From Mytilus edulis (lineage: Eukaryota > Mollusca > Bivalvia > Mytilida > Mytilidae), in assembly GCF_963676685.1 (NCBI RefSeq), contig NC_092348.1:27937386-28001385 (forward strand): 64,000 nt of DNA, in the 5' to 3' direction. Both the position numbers and the translations under genes were made by a program. Each line of letters begins with the position of its first letter. Position 1 is the stretch's first letter. Of the stretch, positions 49,376-62,900 are shown in pieces. The notes below the pieces were generated by a model. It was not told the origin of the DNA, searched no databases, and saw only the letters and a list, made by a program, of their open reading frames with translations.

Positions 49376-50950
49376 ATAAGTTAAGTCCTCTGATTTGTTT
49401 TGGAATGCAATGTTCATTGAAGTCATGAAGGACTTGTGATTCGCCAAAATCTTATCCTTGTCAAATGGTACATGTTTTTATATGTGGGATTACCTGAGTG
49501 CTCATTCAATTCATTCATATTTTACAAGACACGCATAGCAGTACGATTTAAATACGAAGACGATATTATTTGAAGCTTTGTCCGCAAGAACAACAACATA
49601 CATTTCACAGTCTCTTTGTCTCTGAAAACGGACCATTTACACAGTTTTTCAACTTATGAATACGATGTTTTATCAGAGACTTGATTGTTTTGACCCATTG
49701 GTATATCACCCACATTACAAGCAAGGATATAGCTATCCCAATAATCACCGGTTTAGATATTTCACTGTGACTGTTGTTAAGATCATTTGTTTATTTGTTT
49801 GAACCAGATAATAATATTATTAAACTCCAGTAAACACATCCAATACCATGGCCAAAACTAAAAAGACAATTGAACAAACAACTGTAACAAAACATCAGAA
49901 TATAAAACTAAAGACCGAGCAACACGAACCTCATCACAGACAGACAGCGTTGAACTCTTGTGCCTCGGAAGGGAAAGTAGTTCCTACTGCACATGTGGCA
50001 ACCATTGTCTTGCAAGTAAAAATAATAATTTAATGTTTATACTTGTCTCTTTATATATAAAATAGAATTTAGTAAACTTATATTTCAAGTTAAAATCCTG
50101 AAAAAAATAAAACAATTAAAACTCAAAGTATTACGATATAAACTTATCGTACTTTTTTTTTATAAAGTGAACCAAGTGGGAAACCATATAGCATTCTTTG
50201 AAATAATCCAACATTGCTTTAACATTTATTACTATTATTTTAACTATTGTCTATCAGTTGAAAAGTTGACATTGACCAAATACACGATACTAAAAAACGT
50301 TATTTGTTTAGATTATACTAGTAATGTATTTGTTTAGTAATTCCTATATAAAGATAACGAGATGATACAGCACATTCCATAAATAGGTGTGAATGGAGGG
50401 GTCCTTCATTTCTGTATTCTTTAATTATTTAGGTGATTTTTCTATTTTTTCAACCTATCCCCTATTCTTTTTTTGTATCCTTTGTTTCTCTTTTCTTTTT
50501 GTTTCTTATATAAAAAAGAAGATGTGGTATGATTGCCAATGAGACAACTATCCACAAAAGACCAAAATGACCTTTTTTTCTATGCCTTATTCTGTACTTT
50601 TCCCCTATCATTTCTTATTCTGTAATTTTTAATTCCATCCAAACCCTGCTATCTACTTCCGTATCTTTCTGACACGTGACAACTGTCTCGCTTTCAAATA
50701 TGCAGATATACTTTATGACAAAGATCTTCCGTATCTTATAGTAATATTTAGTAGTATTTTGATCCAATATTGACATTTCTTAGTCTCCAAGTTTTTGTGT
50801 AAACTTACCGTTACCTTACTGAAACACTGTCAACTACTGTAAATAAATTATGGCATTTAATGTATTCAAATCAAAACTATGTTTGTCTGATACGTGTTAA
50901 TAAATAGATAAAATAAACAATAAAAATCTATCTGCGGATTCCATGGTCGA

Positions 50951-50957
50951 TATATAG
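50951..50957 (+). promoter_or_regulatory. TATA box of gene E
   Basis: TATATAG 44 bp before the ATG at 50995, in the same conserved block as in gene D. Similarity between the two upstream regions begins about 300 bp before the start codon. Confidence 0.55.
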
Positions 50958-50994
50958 GCACGCCTTGGTTAATGGATATGTTTTCAGAATCAAA

Positions 50995-53900
50995 ATGGAC
51001 ACCGCCCTGATTATTTCTTTACTTATTTTAGGTAAGTTTTCATCATCAAAGACTGTTAACATTTAAGGTTTGCAATTTTAAATAAAGTTTTGACAATTTA
51101 TCACTTATACATACATGATTATAGAAAACCACCTCACGTCTGACCGCTTGTTGATAATTTTAGGATAAAAACAAGTGAGAGCAAGATAAACCTTTCAAAC
51201 TGCTGTAGCAACGATATATAAACAAACGAGAAAAATTATAAAAGAAACCAAATAGATATTGGCAAAATGAAAATAACAATTCATAAATTGTATGCGCCCA
51301 AAGCTTCGCTTTTCTAACCAGAATAAATGCAAATTCATTTTAAAGTCAACTTTGCCTAAGGTTATAGGAACCTTGGTAGATACAATTGAAAGAAAGTAAA
51401 CGGAAATCCCGTTAACATTTTCTGATTCACCTGGTTTTTTCTCACTTAGAAAAGAATAATATGCTATCAATCAAACAATTCTTGATAGAAAAAATGTTGA
51501 GAAATATGAGAAAAAATCAGTTCCAATGAAGCCTGAGTTATATGATTGGTTACTATTTAAACTGGTTTTTTTTCTGGAATATAACACTTCAACAAAGTAT
51601 CTGATTAAAATGATGACAATACATGTAACGACGATTATATTTATAACAACAGAATTATAAAAATAAACATAGAACAGCCGAGATGTCATTTGGGCATTTT
51701 TTTAAATGATTGTGCCTGTCTCCGATAATTGCATGGAATATATTACCGTTAGATCCATTTAACCATCGCCATATTTCAAAAATACCATCCGGAGAAATGA
51801 CATTCCAGGTTTTTTTACATAAATATTATTTTACTGGAAATAGGAGAAAAACATATTGCATAACAAATTACGACACATATTTAGTCCCATAAAAGCTGAT
51901 TGATACAGAGTTAATTCAGTAAATTACCCAAATGTGCTTTTGGTTGTCCATTAGAAGATGCGATTCATTTTTTTTTCAGAATGTCAACTTACATACCTTT
52001 TTATTGATTATCTTGTTATAAATATTCAACACTTTATAGTTGCTATTTTCATGGAACATATATCATTTGGAACAGACTAAATTAGTGTTGAACAAATTTA
52101 ACAATCCTTTTCAGAAATAAACAGTGATAAACGCCATTTCAAACTATTCTTTGATTAAATATTGCTGTGTCTAAAATGTACTCGAATCCAGCAGTAATTG
52201 TGAAACATAAGAAAATGTATATATTCTTCGTTTTGTACTAAATGATACAATTGCTGTAATCTTGAGTTTTTGTGAAGTGTATTTATCTGGAGAGGATTAT
52301 GTTAAGTTGATACGTTTTAATTTTGTATAACTTGTATCCAATTCTTTTGTTTACTTAGACAATAAGATATGCTTAGACTATGGAACATCTATGGTATATT
52401 ATTATTCAGACATTACGCATTTAAACAATTCAAACCTGATCAAACATTGAACACGCGAGATAGATGAAAACTTGCAATACACAACGTATCAAGAAATCAC
52501 TATGATATGTAAAAACAATTTATTTATCTGGAATATAACACTTCAACAAAGTATCTGATTAAAATGATGACAATACATGTAACGACGATTATATTTATAA
52601 CAACAGAATTATAAAAATAAACATAGAACAGCCGAGATGTCATTTGGGCATTTTTTTAAATGATTGTGCCTGTCTCCGATAATTGCATGGAATATATTAC
52701 CGTTAGATCCATTTAACCATCGCCATATTTCAAAAATACCATCCGGAGAAATGACATTCCAGGTTTTTTTACATAAATATTATTTTACTGGAAATAGGAG
52801 AAAAACATATTGAATAACAAATTACGACACATATTTAGTCCCATAAAAGCTGATTGATACAGAGTTAATTCAGTAAATTACCCAAATGTGCTTTTGGTTG
52901 TCCATTAGAAGATGCGATTCATTTTTTTTCAGAATGTCAACTTACATACCTTTTTATTGATTATCTTGTTATAAATATTCAACACTTTATAGTTGCTATT
53001 TTCATGGAACATATATCATTTGGAACAGACTAAATTAGTGTTGAACAAATTTAACAATCCTTTTCAGAAATAAACAGTGATAAACGCCATTTCAAACTAT
53101 TCTTTGATTAAATATTGCTGTGTCTAAAATGTACTCGAATCCAGCAGTAATTGTGAAACATAAGAAAATGTATATATTCTTCGTTTTGTACTAAATGATA
53201 CAATTGCTGTAATCTTGAGTTTTTGTGAAGTGTATTTATCTGGAGAGGATTATGTTAAGTTGATACGTTTTAATTTTGTATAACTTGTATCCAATTCTTT
53301 TGTTTACTTAGACAATAAGATATGCTTAGACTATGGAACATCTATGGTATATTATTATTCAGACATTACGCATTTAAACAATTCAAACCTGATCAAACAT
53401 TGAACACGCGAGATAGATGAAAACTTGCAATACACAACGTATCAAGAAATCACTATGATATGTAAAAACAATTTATTTATCTTGCAACAGAACACATAAT
53501 AATAATAATTGACTGTAAATTTTATACATTTGTGTCGATTTCAGGATATTTTACTACTGATAATGAGTGTCAAACAAGTCTCTGCAAAAAACCAAATCAA
53601 CCTATAAATGGGCAAGTGTTCTGTGTCGACGATAGTGGAATATTGTAAGTTAAAAGTACACCATAAATTTGAATGCACAGATACATGTATGCCTTCTTGG
53701 ATGTATAGAAATCCAACGATTTTTTGTTGCAAAAGTTATGATCGTATTTTATCATATACATGTATAATTTTTAGAGATTTATTCTTTCAGTTCTTTCATT
53801 CTCCTCTGCACTTATGTCGGCTTTATGTGAAGCTTTATTCTATCTTGGAATTGATGTTTTTTTAAGGGTGTAGTAGTTGCAATCTTTTTGGAAATGTACC

Positions 53901-56900
53901 TTGCAACACAATAGATGATGGTTTTACTTTTTTTTAATTACTGAATTGTCTTAATTTTGACCGAATCTATTAGAGTAAGCCCTTTGTTTGTCGTCTCCTT
54001 CTCCTAGTTGATCGAGTTTGTTTTAGGCACAACCTATGCTTTCTATTTTTTTTATATTCTAGAGCAATTAAAGAAGGCAAGTAGACCTTAAGACATGTTT
54101 GATATTTAGGGCCCCTCGTACGTACTTTCATTGCTTACCATACATTTTTTTTAACGATGTTGGCTGTCCAATCGCCTAGGTCTTTTGAAATTTCGCTGCA
54201 GAAGGGCTGTTTGGTTGCTGTCTTAATGGTTTTATCCACACCTAGATTGATTCATATGAATTAAAAAAGTAAGACAATCACAACAAAAAACGGAACATTT
54301 TACTTTCGTTTAAACACATCAGTTTTATGCAGGTTGACAAAGCGGAGTAACTCCACATCATCTGATTATGAAGCCTGCTTCCTGTCAGTATTTAACGCTC
54401 TATTTCCTGTTAAAGTGCCCTTATTTTTTTAATTTGTTTTTTTAATTCAATTCAATATTTTTATGACCACTAGACACTATTATAAGGTATGCGATAAGCA
54501 ATGAAATAAAGCTTATTAAATCAAACCAATATGAACATATAATATAAAAGTCCATATTAAAAACAGTCAAGTCTCTAATATGATTTAAATTTTCAAATAT
54601 ACAGATTGATGATCGCATGACGTTTGAAGGATGTACTTTTATAAAGTATTTATTTTTGAAATACTTGAACACAATTCCAATTCACAATTTTTAACAATTA
54701 AAACCAAATAATATAAAAAAGAAGATGTAGTATGATTGCCAATGAGACAACTCTCCACCAGAGACCAAATGGCATAGAAATTAACAGTTGTATGTCACTG
54801 TACAGCCTTCAACAATGAGCAAAGCCCAAACCGCATAAGCAGCTATAAAAGGCTCCGAAATCACAAATGTTAAATTCTTCAAACGAGAATACTAACGGTC
54901 AAACTAATGTACAAAATAATGAACGAAAAACAAATATGTAACACAACAACAATCGACAACCACTGAATTACAGGTTCCTGACTTTGGACAGTCACATACA
55001 TACAGAATGTGGCGGGGTTGAACAGGTTAGCGGGATCCCAACCCTCCCATAACCTCCCAGGGACAGCGGTGTAACAGAACAACACAAGTACGAACTATAA
55101 CAATCAGTTGAAATAGTATTAACTCATCAGATGGATACAAATAGAAATACACATAACAAAAACAGAGTGAACGTGAACAGGTAGTAGTACATCCAAACAA
55201 CAAAAGTACAAGTCTGAGAGTAGTAGCAGTTGTTAACAGTGTTTGGTTCACACTATGAATATTCAATTTGAGTGACATATTCGTTTTTTTTTTATCACCA
55301 GGAAATGTTATGCCACATGTAATGGTGGATTCACCTTTCAGACTACGTCGGTAGAGTTTCGTACCTGTAATCAGATAGATGGGACCTGGCCTAGTGGGAA
55401 TACCTTCCCTGATTGTATAGGTATGTTAATGAAACAATCAATTACCTTATTTTTATAAACATTAAAACTCATCTTCCATGCCGAGCCATTGACAATACTG
55501 AACGGGTACCATCGACGGGAACTTACAGTACACCAGCATTGGTGTCGACCAAACTGATAAAACAAGGTTAAACACACTATATATAATTATGCAACTCACG
55601 AAAGGAAATATAGAAACATGAATGACATCTAAATATATCAGTGGAAGCTATTTGAGTTTGGTTACTTAATTCAAGTAACGTCACTAATAAATACATATCT
55701 ATTTCATTTAATTTTTCGTTAAATTGTGCTCAGACTTTGATTTTGAATGATTTTTGGTATCGTTCGCCTTTCTTTCATTACATTGTCCGAATATTCTTGT
55801 TATTTGTTATTGTCTGATTTAAAGATACTTTTTACTTCTATGTAATTTAACAGATTCTGGTTCGAGATGTCGGTCGTTGTCACCACCAAAGAATGGAGTT
55901 GTTAGATGCGAGTTAGTCAACACTCAACTGTATGTAAATATAGAAACAAGAAGACTGTTTCCGCTTTTGCAAGTTAATCAATTTTTGCACTATGATATAT
56001 AATTTTCTTGTTTCATATGGACTATTCCAAAACCGACCTTATTTTGTTTTATAAATAAATGTAGGTTCGACAAGTTCGAACAAAAGAAATTCTTCGAATT
56101 TTACTAACTCTTTATTACGCTATCATCATTAGTAAGCATTTAAAGAAATAGAGAAGAAATTTATCTTTACCTTATTTCAAGTTGTAGTTGTGAACAGGAA
56201 ACATCAAATTTGGGAATTTGTGCATGTAAAGAAGTGTAATGAAGTAAAATTGCATTGGCATACCCTCTCTGGAACAAAAACTGTAAATTCCATTAAGATT
56301 ATCTACCTCTAACATACGAAAATTGCTTTCCCTTTGAAATTTTGTGGACATTTCTTTCATACCGGATAATTTTAAAACTGATTTCGTAGACGAAAGTACG
56401 CTTGGTTCTATTCCTGAGTTATTTTCACGAGTTTTTTTTAAGCTGTAATTTGTTCTCAATAAAAAGTAATGCATGCATTATTTTATGTCAATAAACAAGT
56501 TGAATATAAATCATTTGATTTAAACAGGTCGAGAACTCTAGATTTTCTGACGTCAGAATATATTTGCATAGTAATTTCCAAAACACAAGGCCAATATGGC
56601 CTTGAAAATCTGACCAATCGACTCAATGAACTACAATGCATTGTGGGCTACTACGAGTAAACTACTACTTAAAACACGTGGAATAAGTGGGGGAAACAGT
56701 CAACTAATATATTGTCTGGGACTCTCATTACCAAAGTTTTTATTCTGCAAATATATTTAATGTAAAATATATAACGTAATCTTCAATTTGCATGCTCAGA
56801 TTAAAAAAATATTGTTTATTGGCTTCACGATTCGACTTTCTTTTTAGCCTTGCAAAAGTAGTTGAACCGGTTGTGTGCATTGTTATGAATTGAACCTGCA

Positions 56901-59900
56901 TTAATTTCACGACATGACACAGTGAAATATCCAATGAAGTGACCACTGTCCAGTAAGAAAATCATTTGAGCTCTTTTAAACCTGTATAATGTCATTTCAA
57001 AATCATTTCTGCCTAGAAAAACACGAAAACTTTCATTGAAACACTTCTTTCTGTACAGAATGTGTATTTTTTTTTATCAGGACCTGAACTAATAATAAGA
57101 ACATCATATTATTCAGTATGCTAAAAATAAGTGTTATGAAAGCGGCAGGGGCGGATCCAGCCATTTTAAAAAAGGGGGTCCTAACCCTGGACAAACGGGG
57201 AGGGGGTTCCAACTACATGTCCCCATCCAAATGCACTGATCGTCAAAAAAAGGGGGTCCATCCCCCGGACCCCCCCTCCCCTTGGATCCGCCACTGAGCG
57301 GGTACGGTATATAGCTCAATACATTTTTTATAGTTTCATCCATCGATAATATCCGTTTGTTGCTAATTTTATCACAAAATATACATCAGAGTTTTTTTTA
57401 TCGTTCGGCTGCTGTCCTGTTGACATATGTAAAATATCTCCAATATTAAAAGTCTCTGGATCATAGTGGGTGCCATATTACCTATTATTTTTTTGCTAAA
57501 ACGTGCTTTGTATATAGAAATAAGAAGATGAGGTATGAGTGCCAAATGAGACATCTTTCCAACAAAGACATAATTTAGGAAAGTAAGCAGTCATAGCTTC
57601 AATGCTGAAAAGTAAGCTATTAATTACCCAAAACATTACTTGTAGAAAACAATCCAAACAAAAAAACACAAAAAAAACCGGCCTAATTAAATATATAAAA
57701 TGACAAGAAATCTATTCCATCAAAAAAAAATATATTGTATAGGAGCCTGTATTTCAGTGGTTGTCGTTTGTTTGTTTTTCGTTCATTTTTTTTTTGTGTA
57801 TAATTAAGGCCGTTAGTTTTCTCGTTTGAATTGTTTTACATTGTCATATCGGGGCCTTTTATAGCTGACTATGCGGTTTGGGCTTTGCTCATTGTTGAAG
57901 GCCGTACGGTGGTCTATAAATGTTAATAACTGTGTCATTTTGGTCTCTCGTGGACAGCTGTCTCATTGGAAATCATACCACATCTTCTTTTTTATTATAG
58001 ATCCAACGCTGCAATTTTCACAAAACATATCAAATTTTCCACCTTGTCGCACATACATATGGATAAAATCATTACAGCTTATTTCCTAATGCATGTAGAG
58101 CAACACTTTGGTTAGCTTGTTTGCTTTGTTTGTATATTGTACAAAATATAAAATATACAAGTTAAACTATGCCTTTATATATATTCTTTAAAGGTGTCAA
58201 TCTTATTTTCAAAGCTTGTATAAACAACTATACAAACAAAGCAAGCCAGCCAACCAAAGTTTTACTTTGCAGGTATAAGAAATCAGCTGTAATGATTTTA
58301 TTCAGTTTGAAAAATGTCCGAGCCCGTTAAAAAACGAACAAACTGAAACTATAGTTGCTGACTTCACTACCTTCAAAACAAAGGGAACAGTTTGGAAGTC
58401 CCATATACTGAAATGTGACCAAAAAAAATACTTATAGATTTTGTTAACACTGCCATGTATGTTAATACTTCTTCGCCTTTTTTACGAACACAAATTCAAG
58501 GATCCCACATTTGCCTTTAATTATCTATACGAACATTGCTGTACTCGTGAATATCAGCACCGGCTGTTATCGACGGCTTACTTTACACTAGTAAGTTTGT
58601 CTCATGGGTAATTGTGTTTTTTCGCTGTTGTTTCGTTGCTGTCTGGTGGACAAATAGTTTTTACATGAAATCTCTGTGCCATCATCAAACATGTTAATGA
58701 CTATTTATCGGATAATTCGAACCTTTTTTTCTTCGCATAGAAACAACTCTTCTTTAATCTGAGCATGGAAGTAATACTTTATATCACGAACTATAAATGA
58801 GGATACCCAAATGAAAAACTAAGCGAAATTGTGAATCCCGCATTCCACGAAAAATTGTGTTGTATTTCAGTAAATAACACGTGTTCTTGGTTGATTGTAA
58901 ACACGTAGTAGTCCATCATGCATTGTGACTCATTTAGTGGATTGGTCAAAAACCTAGGTAAAAATAAATTGCGTCACATGTAAATAAACAATTACATGTG
59001 CGAGAACATAAGTATGCTAATTTATGCATTTCCATATAAGGTAGTGGTCCCGACCTGTTAAATAGAATAGTTAAATGTAGATATAATATGCGACACCATT
59101 GACAATTCTTGTACTATCACGGCAAATATAATTAAGTCACGAATGAATATGTTATTTTCACCCAATGGTTGTTCATGCAATTGTTTATTCATATAAGCCC
59201 TGTCAATGAGATAAAAATCCATAGGATCAAATAAGATTTAAAGTAAATCATGATTCTGTTAAGCAAAAACAGACATTGTTAAAATAAAGTTTAATGAAAA
59301 CGAAACCGAGAGTTGCACGTTGTATTGTAATAACTGTGTCAACTGCAAGTCACGTAAATATGTATGAAATGTAAAGATTATAGAAAAATGCCATTACGAT
59401 AAATGAAATAAACGTTTCAACATATCAAACAGTTTGACATTTATGCGGCTAAAATCGTATTTTACGTTACATTAATAAAACGTGATAGCTGACAAATTTT
59501 ATTCATAAAACGTATTGCAAGAATAAAAAGGATAAACAAAATCGTTTTATCGACATGTTATACCATTTACATATTGTCTACCAAAATCATATTTACGAAT
59601 TATAATTATGTATTTATATACATTCGTACATGTATATATCGTCTTACTTTTTGTATAACCTTCATCGCATTAATAATTTGAAAAATAAATCTTCAAAATA
59701 GAATATATCATTTATCTAGACAACACATTATAACCGAATACAATTCTTGTCATTAGGGTTTGTATAGCGGAGTGTGACAGACAGCATGTATTTCCTACAG
59801 GACAGGCAGCACTTAAAAGAGTTTGCAATGCATCTGTCGGCTGGCAATCAACCGATCAAATACCTGACTGTAAAGGTAAAATTAATGTTCCAGTTTACTC

Positions 59901-62900
59901 ATACATAGGGGACCTTTATAGCTTGATGTTCGGTGTGAACCAAGGCTCTGTGTTGAAGGCCTTAGCTTAACATATAATGGTTTACTTTTATAAATTGTTC
60001 CTTTGATGGAGAGTTGTCTCAATGGCACTCACACCACATCTTCCTATATCTATAAACTATTGATATACTGTATTCGACGTGTTACAACAAGTGCAGAAAA
60101 GCTCTTTATAATAACACAATAGAAATAAGAAAAAGTGGAATGAGTGCCACTTTTCATCCAAGTCCCAATGTGTAAAAACTAAAAAGTCGAAGTACGGCCT
60201 TCAAAACGAATCATATTAGCTCACGAACAGCTTTAAAGAGCCCCCAAAGGAATAGATGTGTAAAACCATTCAAACAGAAAAAAATAAAAGTCTATATAAA
60301 AAGAAAAACAAGAAACACTTATGAACCACATCTTCAAAAACAACCACTGAACAACAGGTTTCTAACATATGACAGGTGCAAACACATACAGCGGATTTAC
60401 ACGTTTAAATAGGCGTCAACCCTAACCCTGACCAGAGGAAATAATGTTTTTCCAAAAAAAAATGTATTCTGTAAAGGATCTAAGGAATCTCTGACAAGCT
60501 GAAAAAATATCAAGAAAGTTTCAAAGAAAATCCAATGTAGTCTTCTTATAAATGAACATCACGGTGGCTGAACAGATTTTTTAAAGGATGCTAATAATAA
60601 AAATTTCGTGATCCTTTGCTTTACCTTTTACTTTACTTAAAAAAAATGGGACGTAATTCGTACTAAACGTCGCAATATTTCGCGGAATCCGCTAGACGGC
60701 GTTCATTTACTGTTACTTGACCTTAAAAAGGTTTGATCCATCTTTGACGGTATTGACAATTCTCTTCCTTCCAGTCTCCCGCCACTTTTGTCATAGTGCA
60801 AATGCAAAACAGCATAAACAACCATGGCAAAGAAATAGAAAATAAGCAATGCCGAACATTAATTTAACGTAAAAAGAACTTGTAATTGGAGAAAATATTT
60901 ATTAATACATGTTCTCTGTTTACGAATTTTTGTAAATATTTTTTTTCTTTAGCTAGTTGTAGTACTCAGTATCTGATATCAGGAAATAAAAATATAACTG
61001 ATTCTGACTTCACAACTTCTTCAATCCTCTCTGAGAACCAGAAAACATATTCGCCAAGAAAATCGGACCTATTTTGTGTAAACGAATGCGGATGGCGGCC
61101 ATCACGATCTGATCTAAACCAGTTCGTACAGGTAAGACATGGTGTTCCGGTGTTTCGGAAGGTTTCATATTCACCCATGAAAACTTATTTGCATGATAGT
61201 ATACTGTAATTATACCATAAAAGATCATTCGAGATGTAACATATTAGCGATTAATATTTGGTTTTGATTCAGTTATTTTGTATGAAAGACATAATGATGT
61301 TTTGTTTGTTAGAACCATATACCAATTTCCCAATACCCTATTTCTCACAAGAGTATCAAAAACTTCAAATCTAATATTTTCTAACACTCACAGTAACAGC
61401 TGCATTTGTTTACCTTTAATTTTTCCAAGTAGCAACGATATATCGAAAGTTTCTCTGACATGTAAACAGTTTATACAAGATATATATTTTGGACTAAAAC
61501 ATCGATTCTCTTTCTCTGTAAACTATTCGGCAAATTGGACAAAAACTTATAAATATGATTATTTTATACAAATTGTATAAATGTTATTTTTAAACCTACC
61601 ACAATATTTGTAAGATATTCAGTTCTGTGACCAAGAAACCGTGTATATGATTTGGAAGCACTTATTTTATATTATCATCTTAAAACCTTCAATAAAAAAA
61701 TATTTCATCTTTACAGATTAACTTACAAAGAGCAGGACGTTTACTTGGAATCACAACCAAAGGCCTCTCTGTTGGACCATCTGAACTTTATGTCACACGG
61801 TTTCGGATTTTACACAGTTTGGATGGAAAAGTATTCACTCCCTATAGTGACGCAAATGTCACAGACAAGGTAAGATGCTGTTCCATCCCTCTGATAATAA
61901 ATGTTTAGTCTTTTGTTTATCGCTGATTTCTCAATATTTGTCATGGTAGATCTTAATTGGTACCGTTTGTTTTGTATGAGAAAGAAGTGCAGAGGCTCCT
62001 TTTTAATATTTTTCTTTCATTGAACAAGCTAAAGAAAGTTTGCTACTCTTTTTCAAAATAACAAGTATTTTAGAAGACTGTTAAAAATTGATAGTATTTC
62101 CATAGTGAAGCTAAAAAAGCAAAAAATAAAAATAAATGAAGGGTTCGTGTCCTTGATTTCGAGATATAATCCATTGAAAATTTGGCGGGAAACGATTATA
62201 TCTAGAATTATCGCAAAATTAAAATTGCCTCCTTTTCCCTTTCAAAAATTATGAAAAAATAACAAGGATTTTACGAGATTTAAAAAAATGGCTTTTTAAA
62301 ATACATTTTTTTTATAAAAGGAAATCAAGGTAGAGGGTATAAGTGGGGAAATATTTTAATGGTACTACATTGAAATAGGGGCGAACATCATTAATATCAT
62401 AATTCCTGAATTATACATAATTTATTTACGGAAACGTATTAGCGCCACACATTTTTTTTCAATATTTCTTCCTATGATTGCGTTATAACGCAAACCTTTG
62501 TTTTATCTTAATTCTTATTTATGATTCAAAGGAAGCAGCAGTTAGTAACGGAGGAGGCTTTATATAATTTCAAATTTATAACCTTTGTAGTCATTGCAAA
62601 GTAAAATGCTTGAATAATTAGAACATATCATTGAATAATAATGAGCAGAATAATATAAGAAGATGCGGTATGAGTACCAATAAGAAAAAGTCTCCACCTA
62701 AGTCAATATTCGTAAAAGTAAACCATCATAGGCCAAAGTACGGTCTTTAACACGGAGCATTGGCTAACACCGAACAGCAAACAATAAAGGCCCCCCAAAA
62801 ACGATATGCATGTTACTACTAGCATATATATTACAAAGAAAATTGATTAAATTGAGGATATACCGAAGTAAAAAACCAACCCTGCTAATATAGCTATAAC

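Larger units (their letters stand above)
45470..50659. other. Intergenic region D-E
   Basis: No host exon recognised. From left to right: an R2 copy folded on itself (45860-46115), a degenerate tandem repeat (46580-46990), an R5 copy (47060-47260), an irregular tandem repeat (47530-47855), a dead reverse transcriptase on the - strand (47880-49140) interrupted by an R1 tail (48625-48700), a reversed R2 copy (49185-49375), an R6 fragment (49845-50010) and a short R2 copy (50511-50575). Confidence 0.55.

Noticed and set aside
58310-58600. Possible decayed coding segment near the foldback in intron 4 of gene E
   Set aside because: A few stretches look protein-like, but the frame breaks at once and I could not match a family.
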